From Halostella litorea (lineage in GTDB: Archaea > Halobacteriota > Halobacteria > Halobacteriales > Natronoarchaeaceae): 64,000 bases of DNA. Positions 33,375 through 42,317 of the stretch are shown here, piece by piece. The stretch spans positions 992,001 to 1,056,000 of the forward strand of contig NZ_SJER01000001.1 of the NCBI RefSeq assembly GCF_004785955.1. The letters are read 5' to 3'. The notes beneath the pieces are model-generated. The model did no database searches. It was not told the origin of the DNA and saw only the letters and a list, made by a program, of their open reading frames with translations. Positions within the stretch are counted from its first letter, which is position 1, and each line of letters opens with the position of its first letter. Both the position numbers and the translations under genes were made by a program.

Positions 33375-33940
33375 AGCGCCAGAACCGTTCTTGTCGCGAC
33401 CAGGAGCATCGCCATACCGAACACGTCGCCCGTCGTCGTCACGACGGGGCCGACGAGCGTGTCCGGGTTCAGCCCGCGGCGGTAGCCGACGAACACGGCC
33501 GAGACGACGACGACGGTCAGCGCGACCCCCGACAGCAGCCCCGCGGCCGTGGCGATCGCCGCGAGCGTGAGCAGCGACGCGCTCGGCCGGCCCAGCGACA
33601 GGAGAACCGCATATGCGACGACCGCGGCGAAGGCGCTGACGAGCACGCCGTTGGCCATCGCGGCGGTGACCGCCGCGACCAGCCGCTCGTCGTCGGGGTC
33701 GAAGGTGGGGGCGACGAGCCCCTGGTGGAGCGCCGACGAGAGCTTCGCGCCGAGCGCGCCGTACACGTTGCCGCGGGTGGCCAGCAGGGCGGGCACGATC
33801 ACGAGCAGGCCGGCGACCGAGCGCAGTTCCGCCCGCATCCCGCCGAGGACGACCCCCGCGAACAGCCCCCCGACCGCGCTCGCGGCCAGCACCGGCAGCG
33901 CCTCCCGGTAGGCGTCGACGGCCACCTCGCGGACGCTCAT
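33362..33940 (-). CDS. half-size MgtE/SLC41-type magnesium transporter subunit (upstream partner)
   Basis: 192 residues, five helices, with the family segment LLVIVPALLATRGNVYGALGAKLSSALHQG followed by FDPDDERLVAA and, near the end, NPDTLVGPVVTTTGDVFGM, which carries the conserved Mg-coordinating Asp. It is paralogous to the protein encoded next in the operon. The frame is open far upstream, but the domain starts at the ATG at 33940 (MSVREVAVDAYREA), so I placed the start there. A heterodimer is likely. Confidence 0.85.
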   Translation of the reverse strand: MSVREVAVDAYREALPVLAASAVGGLFAGVVLGGMRAELRSVAGLLVIVPALLATRGNVYGALGAKLSSALHQGLVAPTFDPDDERLVAAVTAAMANGVLVSAFAAVVAYAVLLSLGRPSASLLTLAAIATAAGLLSGVALTVVVVSAVFVGYRRGLNPDTLVGPVVTTTGDVFGMAMLLVATRTVLALGGG

Positions 33941-34042
33941 GGACGGCTCCACGGCCCGGGGGTGGATAAAACGGGGCGACTCCGGCCCGCGGGCGCGACG
34001 TATCGGCAGCCTTAGGGGCGCGCGAGCGGATCCGACTGCACC

Positions 34043-34876
34043 GTGACCGATATCCTCCTCACCAACGACGACGGGATCGACGGCGACGGGCTGGCCGTCC
34101 TCCGCGACGAACTCGCCGCCGTCGGCGACGTGACGGTGGTCGGGCCCGCCGACAACCAGTCCGGCGTCGGACGCAAGCGCACCTCCGCGGCCACCCGGGC
34201 GGACCACGAGTTCGGCTACGCGCTCGCCGGCACACCGGCGGACTGCGTCGCCTACGGCCTCCGCGGGCTGGACCGGGAGTTCGACCTCGTCGTGTCGGGC
34301 TGTAACCACGGCCCGAACATGGGCGCGTACGTCCTCGGGCGCTCGGGCACCGTCGGCGCGGCGATGGAGGCGGCGTTCCTCGGCACGCCCGCCGTCGCGG
34401 TGTCGGCCTACCACAACGTCGAGTTCTTCCCGCACCCGCCGGCCGACTACGACTTCGACGAACCGGCCCGCGTCGCCCGCGAACTGGTCGAGCGGTCGCT
34501 GGAGGCGAACGTGTTCGAGTCGGTCGACCTGCTCAACGTTAATGCGCCCATCGGCGCGACCGACCCACGCATCCGCGTCACGCATCCGGACGGCGACTTC
34601 GACGTGCTCGTCGACCACGACCCCGAGGTGCCCGACGACGTGGAAGTCGCAGACGGCGAGCGCTACGTCGAACTCCGCGACAAGTTCTGGCCCCACACCG
34701 TCGGCTACGAGAACCCGTTCCCGAACGTCGAGGAGGTGCGTGACCGCTACGACGAGGGGTCGGACCGCCGCGCCGTCGTCGACGGCGAGGTGAGCGTCTC
34801 GCCGCTGTCCGCGCCGCGAACGGCCACCCACCACGAGAAACTGGACGCCATCGTCGAGACGCTGAACGCGCGGTAG
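34043..34876 (+). CDS. surE: 5'/3'-nucleotidase SurE
   Basis: 277 residues. The N-terminus has the metal site ILLTNDDGIDGDGL (Asp9, Asp10), followed by VVGPADNQSGVGR and LVVSGCNHGPNMG, the Asn/Ser ligands and substrate-loop signature of SurE. It hydrolyses nucleoside 5'/3'-monophosphates with a divalent metal. The start is a GTG at 34043; a TATA-like CCTTAGG lies about 30 nt upstream. Divergent from the MgtE pair. Confidence 0.94.
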   Translation: MTDILLTNDDGIDGDGLAVLRDELAAVGDVTVVGPADNQSGVGRKRTSAATRADHEFGYALAGTPADCVAYGLRGLDREFDLVVSGCNHGPNMGAYVLGRSGTVGAAMEAAFLGTPAVAVSAYHNVEFFPHPPADYDFDEPARVARELVERSLEANVFESVDLLNVNAPIGATDPRIRVTHPDGDFDVLVDHDPEVPDDVEVADGERYVELRDKFWPHTVGYENPFPNVEEVRDRYDEGSDRRAVVDGEVSVSPLSAPRTATHHEKLDAIVETLNAR

Positions 34877-34879
34877 CGG

Positions 34880-35068
34880 TCAGTCGTCGGAGCCGATGGC
34901 GACGAAGAGCAGGCCGAGGAAGTACACCGGTATCGCCCAGAGGAGAACGAGCGCGAGGTAACTGAAACCGGTCAGCAGCGGGTTGTCGGCCGACCCGGAG
35001 GACGTTCGGAGGAACGTCGCAACGACGAACCACAGGGTCAGGACGTTGATCGTCTTGTTTTCGACCAT
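34880..35068 (-). CDS. small two-helix membrane protein
   Basis: 62 residues. It starts MVENKTINVLTLWFVVATFL, then a second hydrophobic span FSYLALVLLWAIPVYFLGLLFV and a short acidic end. No signal peptide or known domain. Upstream in-frame codons are Arg/Pro-rich, so the ATG at 35068 is the likely start. Convergent with surE; stops are 3 nt apart. Confidence 0.65.
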   Translation of the reverse strand: MVENKTINVLTLWFVVATFLRTSSGSADNPLLTGFSYLALVLLWAIPVYFLGLLFVAIGSDD

Positions 35069-35220
35069 TCTATCGTGAAATCTCCCACGAACCGGATTAC
35101 AGTTTCGTCTCCGGCGCGCGGGAGTGCTGCACCGACATGACCCGACGGCCGCGGCGCGTGTCCGCCGACGGGGAAGGGCAGGCCGGCGCGGAGTCATACG
35201 GATCGTCGTTGGAAAGCATA

Positions 35221-35330
35221 CGCCGCCGAAGGCGGCGTTTCACCGCGCGAGCGTGGCGAGCGCGGCCTTTTTGGTCGAGCTTTTTGCCGCGAGCGGTGCG
35301 CGGAGCGCACCCGAGCGGGAAAAAGGTCGT
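35221..35330. other. hairpin-rich region downstream of srp54
   Basis: Two strong stem-loops lie here: CGCCGCC/GGCGGCG (35221-35227/35231-35237, loop GAA, followed by TTT on the plus strand) and GGTGCGC/GCGCACC (35295-35301/35305-35311, loop GGA). A-runs at 35320-35324 give a T5 stretch on the minus strand 7 nt after the srp54 stop and may end that transcript. An open frame across this region on the minus strand is rejected. Confidence 0.55.
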
Positions 35331-35331
35331 C

Positions 35332-36732
35332 TCAGAAGGGAAAGTCCCCGCCGCCCATGCCGCCGCCACCGCCGCCGCCCTGGTTTTGCATCTGTTTCAT
35401 CATGCGCTGCATGTCCATGTCGCCCTGGCCCATGCCCTGGAACTGCTTGATGGTGCGTTCCATCATCTTATGTTGCTGGAGCAGTTCGCGGACGCGGTCC
35501 TCGGGCTGGCCGCTGCCGCGGGCGATGCGCTCGGTGCGGCTCTGGCCGATCTTGCGGGGGTTCTCCAGTTCGTCCTCGGTCATCGAGTCCATGATGACCT
35601 CGAAGCTCCGCATGCGCTCCTGGGTAACGTCCATCGCGTCGTCGGGCAACTGGTCCTTGATGCCGCCGCCGAGGCCGGGGATCATGTCCATCACCTGGTC
35701 GAGCGGCCCCATGCGGTTCATCGCGTCCATCTGCTTTTTCATGTCCCGGAGGGTGAACTGGCCCTGGAGCATGTCCTCGGGGTCCCAGTCGTCGTCGTCC
35801 TCCTCGCGGCTCTCCGCCATCGCGCGCTCGACGCGCTCGGTGAGTTGCTTGAGGTCGCCCATCCCGAGCAGGCGGGAGATGAAGCCGTCCGGCTCGAACC
35901 GCTCGACGTCCTTGACCTCCTCGCCGGTGCCGAGGAAGGCGATGGAGGAGCCGGTCTCGTTGACCGCCGCGAGCGCGCCGCCACCCTTCGCCGTCCCGTC
36001 TAACTTGGTGATGGCGACGCCGTCGATGCCGATCGACTCCTCGAACTCCTGGGCCTGATCCTTCGCGCTCTGGCCCATCGCGGCGTCGATGACGAGCAGG
36101 TTGCGGTCGGGGTCGGCGGCGGCCTCGATCTCCTCGATCTGGTCGATGAGCTCCTCGTTGAGGCCGTCGCGGCCGGCCGTGTCGACGATGCGGACGTCGG
36201 CGTCCTCGGTGGCGTCGAGGCCCGCCTCGGCGATCGCAACGGGGTCGTCCTCGTCGGGGTCGCCGTAGAAGTCGACCTCCGCGCGCTCGGCCATCTGCTT
36301 GGCCTGGTCGTACGCGCCGGGGCGGTCCGTGTCGGTCTGGATGACCGCGGGGCGGAGGCCCTTCTTCGAGAACCACCACGCCATCTTGGCGGCGGTGGTC
36401 GTCTTCCCCGAGCCGTAGAGGCCGGCGAGCAGGATCGTCTGCTCCTCTAAGGGCAGTTCCGTGCTCTCGCCGACGAGGTCGACCATCTCCTCGTAGACGA
36501 TGCGGAGGACGTGCTCGCGGGCGGTGGTGCCGGCGGGGGGTTCCTCCTCCAGGGCGCGCTCCTTGATGCCGTCCGACAGGTCCATCACGAGCGAGACGTC
36601 GACGTCGGCCTGCAGGAGCGAGCGCTGGATCTCCTTGACGACCTCCTCGACGTCCTCCTCGCTGATTCGGGACTTGCCGCGGAGCTTGTCGAGGGTGCCC
36701 CGCAGGGAACTCCCGAGATCGTCGAGTACCAT
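35332..36732 (-). CDS. srp54: signal recognition particle GTPase SRP54
   Basis: 466 residues. The NG domain has the G1 loop GLYGSGKTT (104-112), [16 protein letters not shown] and [12 protein letters not shown]. The M domain is Met-rich ([19 protein letters not shown] at the end), as expected for the signal-peptide groove. It binds 7S RNA and nascent membrane proteins and docks on FtsY. The upstream frame is open for 217 codons, but the N domain starts at the ATG at 36732. The HalX response-regulator gene lies 47 nt upstream. Confidence 0.96.
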   Translation of the reverse strand: MVLDDLGSSLRGTLDKLRGKSRISEEDVEEVVKEIQRSLLQADVDVSLVMDLSDGIKERALEEEPPAGTTAREHVLRIVYEEMVDLVGESTELPLEEQTILLAGLYGSGKTTTAAKMAWWFSKKGLRPAVIQTDTDRPGAYDQAKQMAERAEVDFYGDPDEDDPVAIAEAGLDATEDADVRIVDTAGRDGLNEELIDQIEEIEAAADPDRNLLVIDAAMGQSAKDQAQEFEESIGIDGVAITKLDGTAKGGGALAAVNETGSSIAFLGTGEEVKDVERFEPDGFISRLLGMGDLKQLTERVERAMAESREEDDDDWDPEDMLQGQFTLRDMKKQMDAMNRMGPLDQVMDMIPGLGGGIKDQLPDDAMDVTQERMRSFEVIMDSMTEDELENPRKIGQSRTERIARGSGQPEDRVRELLQQHKMMERTIKQFQGMGQGDMDMQRMMKQMQNQGGGGGGGMGGGDFPF

Positions 36733-36779
36733 TATTACCCCGACGTACGGCACCACCGCGTTAAAGCCTTTTTCTCGGG

Positions 36780-37340
36780 CTACGACCCGCGGTCGATGGC
36801 GGCGAACCCGTCGACAAGGTCGTCGAACTCGGGCACCGAGTCGCGCAGCCCCGACTCCAGCCGGTCGGCCGTCGACCGGAGGTCGTCGTAGGCGGCGTGT
36901 TCGGCGAGGACGTGGGACGGCTTCCGGGCCTCCAGCGCGCCGAGTTTCGCGCGGGCGGCGAGGTACTGACGGAGCCGTCGGTCGCGGTCCAGCGCGTCGA
37001 CCTGGTGGTCGATCGCCGCCCGCAGGTCGTCGTGTTGTACCGGCTTGGGGAGGTAGTCGTCGAACTCCATGTCGACGATGTCGAAGTCCGGGTCGACGGC
37101 CGAGACCATGATCACCCCGAACGGCCGGTCCGCGGGCAGTTCGTCGAGCAACCGGTCGCCGGACAGCCCCGGCATCCGGCGGTCCAACAACACGACGTCG
37201 ACCGACTCGTCGAGCACGCCCACCGCGTCGCGGGCGTCGTTTGCGGTCCGTACGTCGTAGTCGCTGCGCAGCCACAGCGAGTACATGTCGGCGAGTTTCT
37301 CCTCGTCGTCGACCACGAGGACGGTCGGGTTCTCTGGCAT
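36780..37340 (-). CDS. response regulator with HalX output domain
   Basis: 186 residues. A receiver domain (residues 1-105) has acidic pocket Asp11/Asp12, phospho-acceptor Asp53 (LLDRRMPG), Ser80 and Lys99 (LPKPV). The C-terminal ~80 residues match the haloarchaeal HalX domain, an uncharacterised alpha-helical output module. No histidine kinase is encoded nearby, so an orphan kinase elsewhere must feed it. It sits inside the protein-targeting cluster, between ftsY and srp54. The ATG at 37340 is chosen because the receiver begins [10 protein letters not shown]. Confidence 0.87.
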   Translation of the reverse strand: MPENPTVLVVDDEEKLADMYSLWLRSDYDVRTANDARDAVGVLDESVDVVLLDRRMPGLSGDRLLDELPADRPFGVIMVSAVDPDFDIVDMEFDDYLPKPVQHDDLRAAIDHQVDALDRDRRLRQYLAARAKLGALEARKPSHVLAEHAAYDDLRSTADRLESGLRDSVPEFDDLVDGFAAIDRGS

Positions 37341-37435
37341 GAGTGGCGCTCGCCCCGTTGATTGCCGATCTAGTCGGCGACAACGTATCAAAAAGATAAC
37401 GGTACGCGGGCGCGCGCCGCGGTCCCGCTGGGGAC

Positions 37436-38674
37436 CTACTCCCCGCCGACCAAGCGCTCGACCATCTCGTCCGGGTCGAACCGCTCGATGTCGTCGTACT
37501 CCTGGCCGGTCCCCAGGAAGAGGATCGGCTTGCCCGTGACGTGGGCGATGGAGATGGCCGCGCCGCCCTGCGGGTCGGCGTCGGCCTTCGTGAGCACCGA
37601 GCCGTCGATGGCCGCGGCCTCGTCGAACTGCTTCGCGCGCTGGACCGCGTCCTGTCCGGCGACGGCCTCGTCGACGAACAGCGTCATGTCCGGACCGACG
37701 ACGCGGCCGATCTTCTCCAGTTGGTCCATCAGCCCCTCGTCGGTGTGGAGCCGGCCGGCCGTGTCGCCCAGCACCACGTCCACGTCGTTGGCCTCGGCGT
37801 ACTCGACGGCGTCGTAGATGACGGCCGCCGGGTCGCCGCCCTGCTGGTGGGCGATGAGCTTCCGGTCCAGGGCGTCGGCGTGCTCCTGTATCTGCTCGTT
37901 CGCGCCGGCGCGGTACGTGTCGCCGTTCGCCAGCACGGAGGAGTAGCCCCGGTCTTCGAGGTAGCGCGAGAGCTTCGCGATGGTCGTCGTCTTGCCGACG
38001 CCGTTGACGCCGGTGAAGATGATCACCAGCGGCTTGTCGGCCTCGGCGACCCGCTCGTCGAAGTCGAACTGGCCGACGCTGATGACCTCCAGAAGCGCCT
38101 CGCGCAGCGCGTCCTCGACGACCGACCCCGTGCTCTCGGTGAACCCGCGGGTCTCGCCGACGAGTTCCTCGCGGAGGGTGTCGAGTATCTCCTCCGCGAC
38201 GCTCATCTCGACGTCGCTCTCCAGCAGCGCCATCTCCAGCTCCCAGAGGGGGTCCTCGAGGTCCTCCTCCTCGATGACGAACTTCCCGGTCGCGACCGCC
38301 TTCGCCTTGCGGGCGAAGCCGGTGCCGCCGGAGTCGTCCGATCCCTCGGCGTCGTCCGCGTCGGCGTCGTCGGATCCTTCGGCGGGGCCGCCGTCGTCCT
38401 CGGGCAGCGGCGCGTCGTCCTCGCGCGGGACCGCCTCCGCGGCGGTGGCCGTCTCGGGGGACTCGGCCTCGGCGACCGCCTCCTCGGCCTCCTCGACGGC
38501 CGCGTCCGACTCCGGATCGCCGACGTCGTCGGGAGCCGGCTCGCCGTCGGCGGTCGTCTCGGCGTCCGCCTCGGGGTCGACCTCGTCCGCGTCGGCCTCC
38601 TCGGCCTTCTCCTCGGCGACCTCCTCGGCGTCGTCGCGGAAGCTCCCGAGCTTGTCCTTCAGGCTGTCGAACAT
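37436..38674 (-). CDS. ftsY: SRP receptor GTPase FtsY
   Basis: 412 residues. The first ~120 residues are a highly acidic haloarchaeal A domain (repeats of Asp/Glu/Ala, with [18 protein letters not shown]). The NG GTPase follows: [33 protein letters not shown] and [11 protein letters not shown]. It anchors the SRP-ribosome complex at the membrane. It is 6 nt downstream of pfdA in the same direction, so they are co-transcribed. Confidence 0.96.
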   Translation of the reverse strand: MFDSLKDKLGSFRDDAEEVAEEKAEEADADEVDPEADAETTADGEPAPDDVGDPESDAAVEEAEEAVAEAESPETATAAEAVPREDDAPLPEDDGGPAEGSDDADADDAEGSDDSGGTGFARKAKAVATGKFVIEEEDLEDPLWELEMALLESDVEMSVAEEILDTLREELVGETRGFTESTGSVVEDALREALLEVISVGQFDFDERVAEADKPLVIIFTGVNGVGKTTTIAKLSRYLEDRGYSSVLANGDTYRAGANEQIQEHADALDRKLIAHQQGGDPAAVIYDAVEYAEANDVDVVLGDTAGRLHTDEGLMDQLEKIGRVVGPDMTLFVDEAVAGQDAVQRAKQFDEAAAIDGSVLTKADADPQGGAAISIAHVTGKPILFLGTGQEYDDIERFDPDEMVERLVGGE

Positions 38675-38680
38675 CGCCCG

Positions 38681-39136
38681 TTACTCGCCGTCTTCCTCGC
38701 CCTGCATCTGCTGCATCTGCTGTTGCATCTGCTGCTGTTGCATCTGCTGGGCCTGCTGCTCCAGTTCCTCGCTTTCGGCCTCCAGCTCGGCGATCTCCGA
38801 GTTCACGTCGTCGATCCGGTCGTCGACGTGTTCCTTCTTGTTCTCCAGCGTGTCGACGGCGTCGTCCTGCTCGCGCTCAGCGGCGTAGCCGCCGCCGAGG
38901 CCGACGATGACCTCGTCGATGTCCTGTACTTCCGCGCGGAGGTACGCGTCGCCGCCCAGCGGCACCTGCACCGTCGACCCCGTCTCCAGCGTCTCGATGG
39001 CCTCGATGGCCTCGTCGATCTCGGTCTTCTCGGTCTGGAGCTCCTCGACCTCGCCTTCGAGCGCCTCGACCTCCTCCTGGATCTCCTGGATCTCCTGGGA
39101 GATCTGCTGGAGCTCCTGCTGGCCACCGCCCATCAT
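38681..39136 (-). CDS. pfdA: prefoldin subunit alpha
   Basis: 151 residues: two long coiled-coil helices (QQELQQISQEIQEIQEEVEAL and ENKKEHVDDRIDDVNSEIAEL) flanking beta-hairpins with the alpha-subunit motif GSTVQVPLGGDAYLRAEV. A Gln/Met-rich end (QQAQQMQQQQMQQQMQQMQG) extends the tentacle. With beta subunits it forms the hexameric jellyfish chaperone that passes nascent chains to thermosomes. The start is at the first of two adjacent ATGs (39136), which overlap the L18Ae stop. Confidence 0.94.
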   Translation of the reverse strand: MMGGGQQELQQISQEIQEIQEEVEALEGEVEELQTEKTEIDEAIEAIETLETGSTVQVPLGGDAYLRAEVQDIDEVIVGLGGGYAAEREQDDAVDTLENKKEHVDDRIDDVNSEIAELEAESEELEQQAQQMQQQQMQQQMQQMQGEEDGE

Positions 39137-39309
39137 TGTGCCTCGACCTCCGAGACCTCGATCTGGGTGCGCTTGAGCCCGTGGTGGCTGCCGAGCCGGG
39201 AGTAGACGTACTCCTCGGCGACGTTCTCGTTTTCGGCGTCGACCGTCTTCTCGAACCGGGACCAGCCGTCCCGACTCTGGAACTTGCCGTTGACAGTAAA
39301 CTCGCTCAT
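39133..39309 (-). CDS. rpl18a: 50S ribosomal protein L18Ae (LX)
   Basis: 58 residues beginning MSEFTVNGKFQSRDGW and ending EVSEVEAQ, the L18Ae/LX family. The ATG is at 39307-39309 and the TGA at 39133-39135. The stop overlaps the pfdA start. In archaea, L18Ae commonly precedes prefoldin alpha and FtsY, as here. Confidence 0.92.
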   Translation of the reverse strand: MSEFTVNGKFQSRDGWSRFEKTVDAENENVAEEYVYSRLGSHHGLKRTQIEVSEVEAQ

Positions 39310-39332
39310 GCCTCTCCCTCCGACCTTGCGCC

Positions 39333-39345
39333 GGAAGTATCTTCC
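39333..39345. promoter_or_regulatory. inverted repeat in the L18Ae promoter
   Basis: GGAAG-TAT-CTTCC, perfect 5-bp arms, lies 24-36 nt upstream of the L18Ae ATG at the TATA position. It could be an operator or simply a symmetric promoter core. Confidence 0.45.
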
Positions 39346-39434
39346 TACCTGCGTCGCCCGGCGGCGGCGAGAAGATCCCCGGGCGGACTGCCCTGAACAG
39401 TTCCGGATCGGTCGACAATAGCGTGGCCCGTCCG

Positions 39435-39439
39435 AAAAA
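39435..39439 (-). terminator. oligo-T terminator after aIF6
   Basis: A T5 run on the minus strand 13 nt after the aIF6 stop, followed by GC-rich sequence. It matches archaeal oligo-T termination and separates the L39e-L31e-aIF6 transcript from the L18Ae promoter. Confidence 0.5.
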
Positions 39440-39451
39440 CAGCGGTCCGCC

Positions 39452-40117
39452 TCAGTCGATGTAGCCGAGCGCGTCCTCGATGCGCCCGAGTTCGGGACCG
39501 GTGGTGTCCTGCCCGGCGACGTAGCCGTGGGTGTTGGCGACGAGGCCGGAGCCGACCAGCGGTGCGCCGTAGTTTATCGTGCCGATGTCGGCGTGCACGT
39601 CGAGCAGGTCCTCCAGGAAGTCCAGCTCCCCGTCGGTCGTCTTGGGGTGACAGAGCACGCCGTCGTTCGTCGCGACCGCGGCGGTGCCGACGGTGCGGAC
39701 GCCGGCGAGTTCGCCGCGCTCGACCGGCACGTCGAGCGCGTCCTCGACGACCTGGACCGCCTCCTGGGGCAGGTCGGGGTGGACGTACGCGCCGGCGTCG
39801 TTGGCCAGCACGACGTTGCCGACGGAGTTGATGCGGGCCGGCAGCTCCGTGACGGGCACGTCGACGGCCGCTTCGATGCGCTCGCGCTCGACGTCGCGGA
39901 GCTGGCGGCTGACGAGCAGCCCGTTCTCGTTGCCGGTGGCGAGCGCGCCGACCGTACTGGAGCCGCCGACGGTCGTCTCGACGGCCGGGACGTCGAGTTC
40001 GTCCTCGATGTCGGCCACCAGGTCGTCGGGGACGTCGGGGCGGATCAGCAGACACCGGTCTGTCGCGCGTGCGAACACACCGACGTACGACGACCCGGAG
40101 AACGCGGCGCGGAGCAA
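39452..40117 (-). CDS. eif6: translation initiation factor aIF6
   Basis: 221 residues with the pentein-like five-fold repeat (for example [20 protein letters not shown] and [20 protein letters not shown]). It binds the 50S subunit and prevents premature association. The start is a TTG at 40117 ([18 protein letters not shown]), 2 nt after the L31e stop; no in-frame ATG or GTG precedes the conserved N-terminus. Confidence 0.94.
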   Translation of the reverse strand: MLRAAFSGSSYVGVFARATDRCLLIRPDVPDDLVADIEDELDVPAVETTVGGSSTVGALATGNENGLLVSRQLRDVERERIEAAVDVPVTELPARINSVGNVVLANDAGAYVHPDLPQEAVQVVEDALDVPVERGELAGVRTVGTAAVATNDGVLCHPKTTDGELDFLEDLLDVHADIGTINYGAPLVGSGLVANTHGYVAGQDTTGPELGRIEDALGYID

Positions 40118-40119
40118 AG

Positions 40120-40398
40120 TTACTCTGCGTACTCTGCTTCGACGACGCCCCGCCCCTCCTCGTCGAAGCGGGCGGCGCGGACGCGGAGCTTGCTCGGCGG
40201 GTTCTTGCGGCCCTGCGACCAGACGGCCTCGTTGATCGAGGGGTCCAGTCGCACGGCGTCCTCCTCGACGGAGAAGTGCTGGGCGAGGTGCTCGCGGACG
40301 AGCGTCATCGCCTTGTCGGCGCGCTTGTGCTTTGCCTCGGCCTTCGCGTCGCGCAGCGGAACGGTGACGACCCGCTCCTCGAAGTCGCTGGCGCTCAT
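40120..40398 (-). CDS. rpl31e: 50S ribosomal protein L31e
   Basis: 92 residues with the L31e core [25 protein letters not shown] and [26 protein letters not shown]. It sits between L39e and aIF6 in the canonical archaeal order, and its ATG overlaps the L39e stop by one base. Confidence 0.96.
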   Translation of the reverse strand: MSASDFEERVVTVPLRDAKAEAKHKRADKAMTLVREHLAQHFSVEEDAVRLDPSINEAVWSQGRKNPPSKLRVRAARFDEEGRGVVEAEYAE

Positions 40399-40550
40399 TA
40401 TTCGTCGGTGTCGTTACGCCGCCAGTTGCGCCGCTTGGGGTTTCGCTGGACCTCCATGTCCGTCTTCATCATGACCCACGCCGGCACCCGGCTGTTCTGG
40501 TTCTCGAGCTTCGCGAGCCGCTTTTTCTTGGCCTTCGATTTCTTACCCAT
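40398..40550 (-). CDS. rpl39e: 50S ribosomal protein L39e
   Basis: 50 residues: [19 protein letters not shown] then [20 protein letters not shown] and [10 protein letters not shown]. Strongly basic and near-identical to other L39e proteins. Stop TAA at 40398-40400. First gene of the operon; a TATA box is 26 nt upstream. Confidence 0.96.
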   Translation of the reverse strand: MGKKSKAKKKRLAKLENQNSRVPAWVMMKTDMEVQRNPKRRNWRRNDTDE

Positions 40551-40575
40551 AGTGGCCCCAACTACCCCACGCCCG

Positions 40576-40583
40576 CTTAAAAT
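40576..40583 (-). promoter_or_regulatory. TATA box of the L39e operon
   Basis: ATTTTAAG on the minus strand, 26 nt before the L39e ATG (40550). Confidence 0.65.
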
Positions 40584-40629
40584 CTTGTTCCTTTGGGGCC
40601 GCGGCCGCCGGGCCGGCGGCGAAACCCCA

Positions 40630-41199
40630 TCACAGCGGGAACGACTCGACCGTCGAGTACGTCGGGCCGTCGTCGGTCAGGACGCTCTCGGTCAGGCGCA
40701 CCTCGTCGACGGCCATCTCGCCGACGGTCGGGTGGCGGTTCTCGACGACGTCCTGCACCCGCTCCTTCCCGCCGGCGTGTTCCATCCGGGCGAGCGTGAC
40801 GTGGGGCGTGAAGTCGTGGTCCTCGGGGTCGAACCCGACCGCCGTCGTCTCGGCCTCGATCCCCTCGTGGAGCGCGGCCAGTTCGTCGCTTCCGACCTCG
40901 ACGCCGAGCCACACGACGCTGATGTAGTCGAGGCTCGGAAACACCCCTAGCCCGGCGAAACGCGCCGGGAACGCGCCGTCGATCCCGGCGGCGTCGACGC
41001 CCCGCTCGACCCCGCGCTCGACGGCGGCGGTCACCTCGTCCAGCCGGCTCTCGTCGACTTCGCCGAGGAACTTCATCGTCACGTGGGCCTGCTCGGGGTC
41101 GGTGACGTTCAGCCCGCCCGCCCCCTCGAACAGTTCCTGGACCTCCCGGACCGAGTCGGCCAGTTCGTCCGGCAGGTCGACGCTGACGAACAGTCGCAT
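40630..41199 (-). CDS. thpR: RNA 2',3'-cyclic phosphodiesterase (2'-5' RNA ligase family)
   Basis: 189 residues with the two HxTx motifs of the 2H phosphoesterase family: HVTM with His39/Thr41 and HVTL with His133/Thr135. The N-terminus is [13 protein letters not shown]. It opens 2',3'-cyclic phosphate ends, for example after tRNA splicing. The ATG at 41199 is chosen because upstream codons lack homology to the family. Confidence 0.93.
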   Translation of the reverse strand: MRLFVSVDLPDELADSVREVQELFEGAGGLNVTDPEQAHVTMKFLGEVDESRLDEVTAAVERGVERGVDAAGIDGAFPARFAGLGVFPSLDYISVVWLGVEVGSDELAALHEGIEAETTAVGFDPEDHDFTPHVTLARMEHAGGKERVQDVVENRHPTVGEMAVDEVRLTESVLTDDGPTYSTVESFPL

Positions 41200-41588
41200 A
41201 GTGGATCGACGACAGCGCGAAGCTTGAAACCACACCCACGGATCGTGGCAATCGGTCAGGGCTGACTGTTTTGGTCGCAACCGATGTGGTGATCGGATCG
41301 GTGACCGTATTGGTGACAAAACTGCCCGGGCTTCATAGCTCGGCCGACTCGCCGGGCGGCCAGCGCGAGCACGCGGCGCTCCGACGCGCCGCGTGCGAGC
41401 GTCCGGGGGAGGGCAGGCGCTCGAAGCGTGTCGCGGCGACCGCCGCGACTCGCGCAGACTGGCGGTTCCTTAGCGAGAATCGCGCAGCGATTCTGGCGGC
41501 GGACATTGAAAGGGCGAGGCGCGACCGCCAGGGAGCGCCGAGGGCTTTCTTCGTAGGGCTTAACCGCGCTCCCGGCCTAACGCTGGCC
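41200..41588. other. 389-bp non-coding region with nested stems (candidate structured RNA)
   Basis: No gene is supported here. 41288-41317 holds 2.5 copies of a 12-bp GGTGA repeat. A hairpin pairs 41369-41379 with 41386-41396. Further on, an outer stem (41416-41422/41533-41539) encloses hairpin 41430-41437/41442-41449 and stem 41459-41466/41524-41531, which itself encloses AGAATCGC/GCGATTCT at 41476-41483/41487-41494. A TATA-like CTTCATAG at 41332 could drive a short transcript. Confidence 0.5.
41558..41565 (+). promoter_or_regulatory. TATA-like box of the TPR-DUF424 operon
   Basis: GCTTAACC, 23 nt before the ATG at 41589. Confidence 0.5.
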
Positions 41589-42317
41589 ATGACTGAGGAC
41601 CACGACGACCATCAGTTCTCCGAGGGGCAGGGCTTCAGCGACCCCTACGACGAGTTCGACCTCGACCCGCCGGAACTCGACGTCGACCCGGACAAGGTCG
41701 ACCCCGTCGACTCGCGGGTCGTATCGGACCTGCTCGACGAGTCGGCCATCGCCGACGAGCAGGTCGACGCGGACTCGCTGGTGGACGTCGGACTGGAGTA
41801 CACCCGCATCAACCGCTACGAGCAGGCGACCGACGCGTTCGAGCGCGCGGCCCGCTTCGCCGACGACGACCTAGTCGAGCAGGAAGCCTGGACGAACAAG
41901 GGCGCGGCCCACGCCGAACTGGAGGAGTGGGACGCCGCCATCGGCGCGTACCGCGAGGCGCTGTCGATCGACGACTCCAGCGAGCACGCCGCGAGCGCGG
42001 AGACGAACCTCGCGTACGCGCTGTGGGAGTCCGGGCAGAGCGAGCAGGCCTTAGAGCACGCCGAGCGCGCCGTCGAGATCGACGAGCGGTTCGCGCAGGC
42101 GTGGTACAACCGCGGCTTCTTCCTGCTGGAGCGCGGGCTGGCCGAGGACGCGCTCAACAGCCTCGACAACGCGATCCGGCTGGGGATGCGCAACTCGACC
42201 ATCCTAGAGGAGAAGGCCCGCGCGCTGGAGGAACTGGGCGAGTGGGAGCGCGCCGAGGAGATCGCAGAGGAGGCCGAGGAGATCCGGAAGGAGGCCGAGC
42301 AGGAGCTGGTAGAGTGA
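41589..42317 (+). CDS. tetratricopeptide repeat protein
   Basis: 242 residues. After an acidic N-terminal segment (residues 1-65), four TPR units are visible: DVGLEYTRINRYEQATDAFERAA, NKGAAHAELEEWDAAIGAYREAL, NLAYALWESGQSEQALEHAERA and YNRGFFLLERGLAEDALNSLDNAI. The C-terminal helix is charged (EEIAEEAEEIRKEAEQ). It is a protein-protein adaptor. It overlaps the DUF424 gene by 4 nt, so the two proteins are probably made in a fixed ratio. Confidence 0.88.
   Translation: MTEDHDDHQFSEGQGFSDPYDEFDLDPPELDVDPDKVDPVDSRVVSDLLDESAIADEQVDADSLVDVGLEYTRINRYEQATDAFERAARFADDDLVEQEAWTNKGAAHAELEEWDAAIGAYREALSIDDSSEHAASAETNLAYALWESGQSEQALEHAERAVEIDERFAQAWYNRGFFLLERGLAEDALNSLDNAIRLGMRNSTILEEKARALEELGEWERAEEIAEEAEEIRKEAEQELVE

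Noticed and set aside
35097-35369. Minus-strand frame across the srp54 downstream region
   Set aside because: It overlaps the end of srp54 and translates hairpin sequences; Arg/Lys/Ala-rich with no homologous features.
41368-41540. RNase P RNA or SRP 7S RNA in the thpR-TPR spacer
   Set aside because: Length and conserved core segments of either RNA are not found, so only a generic structured-RNA candidate is reported.
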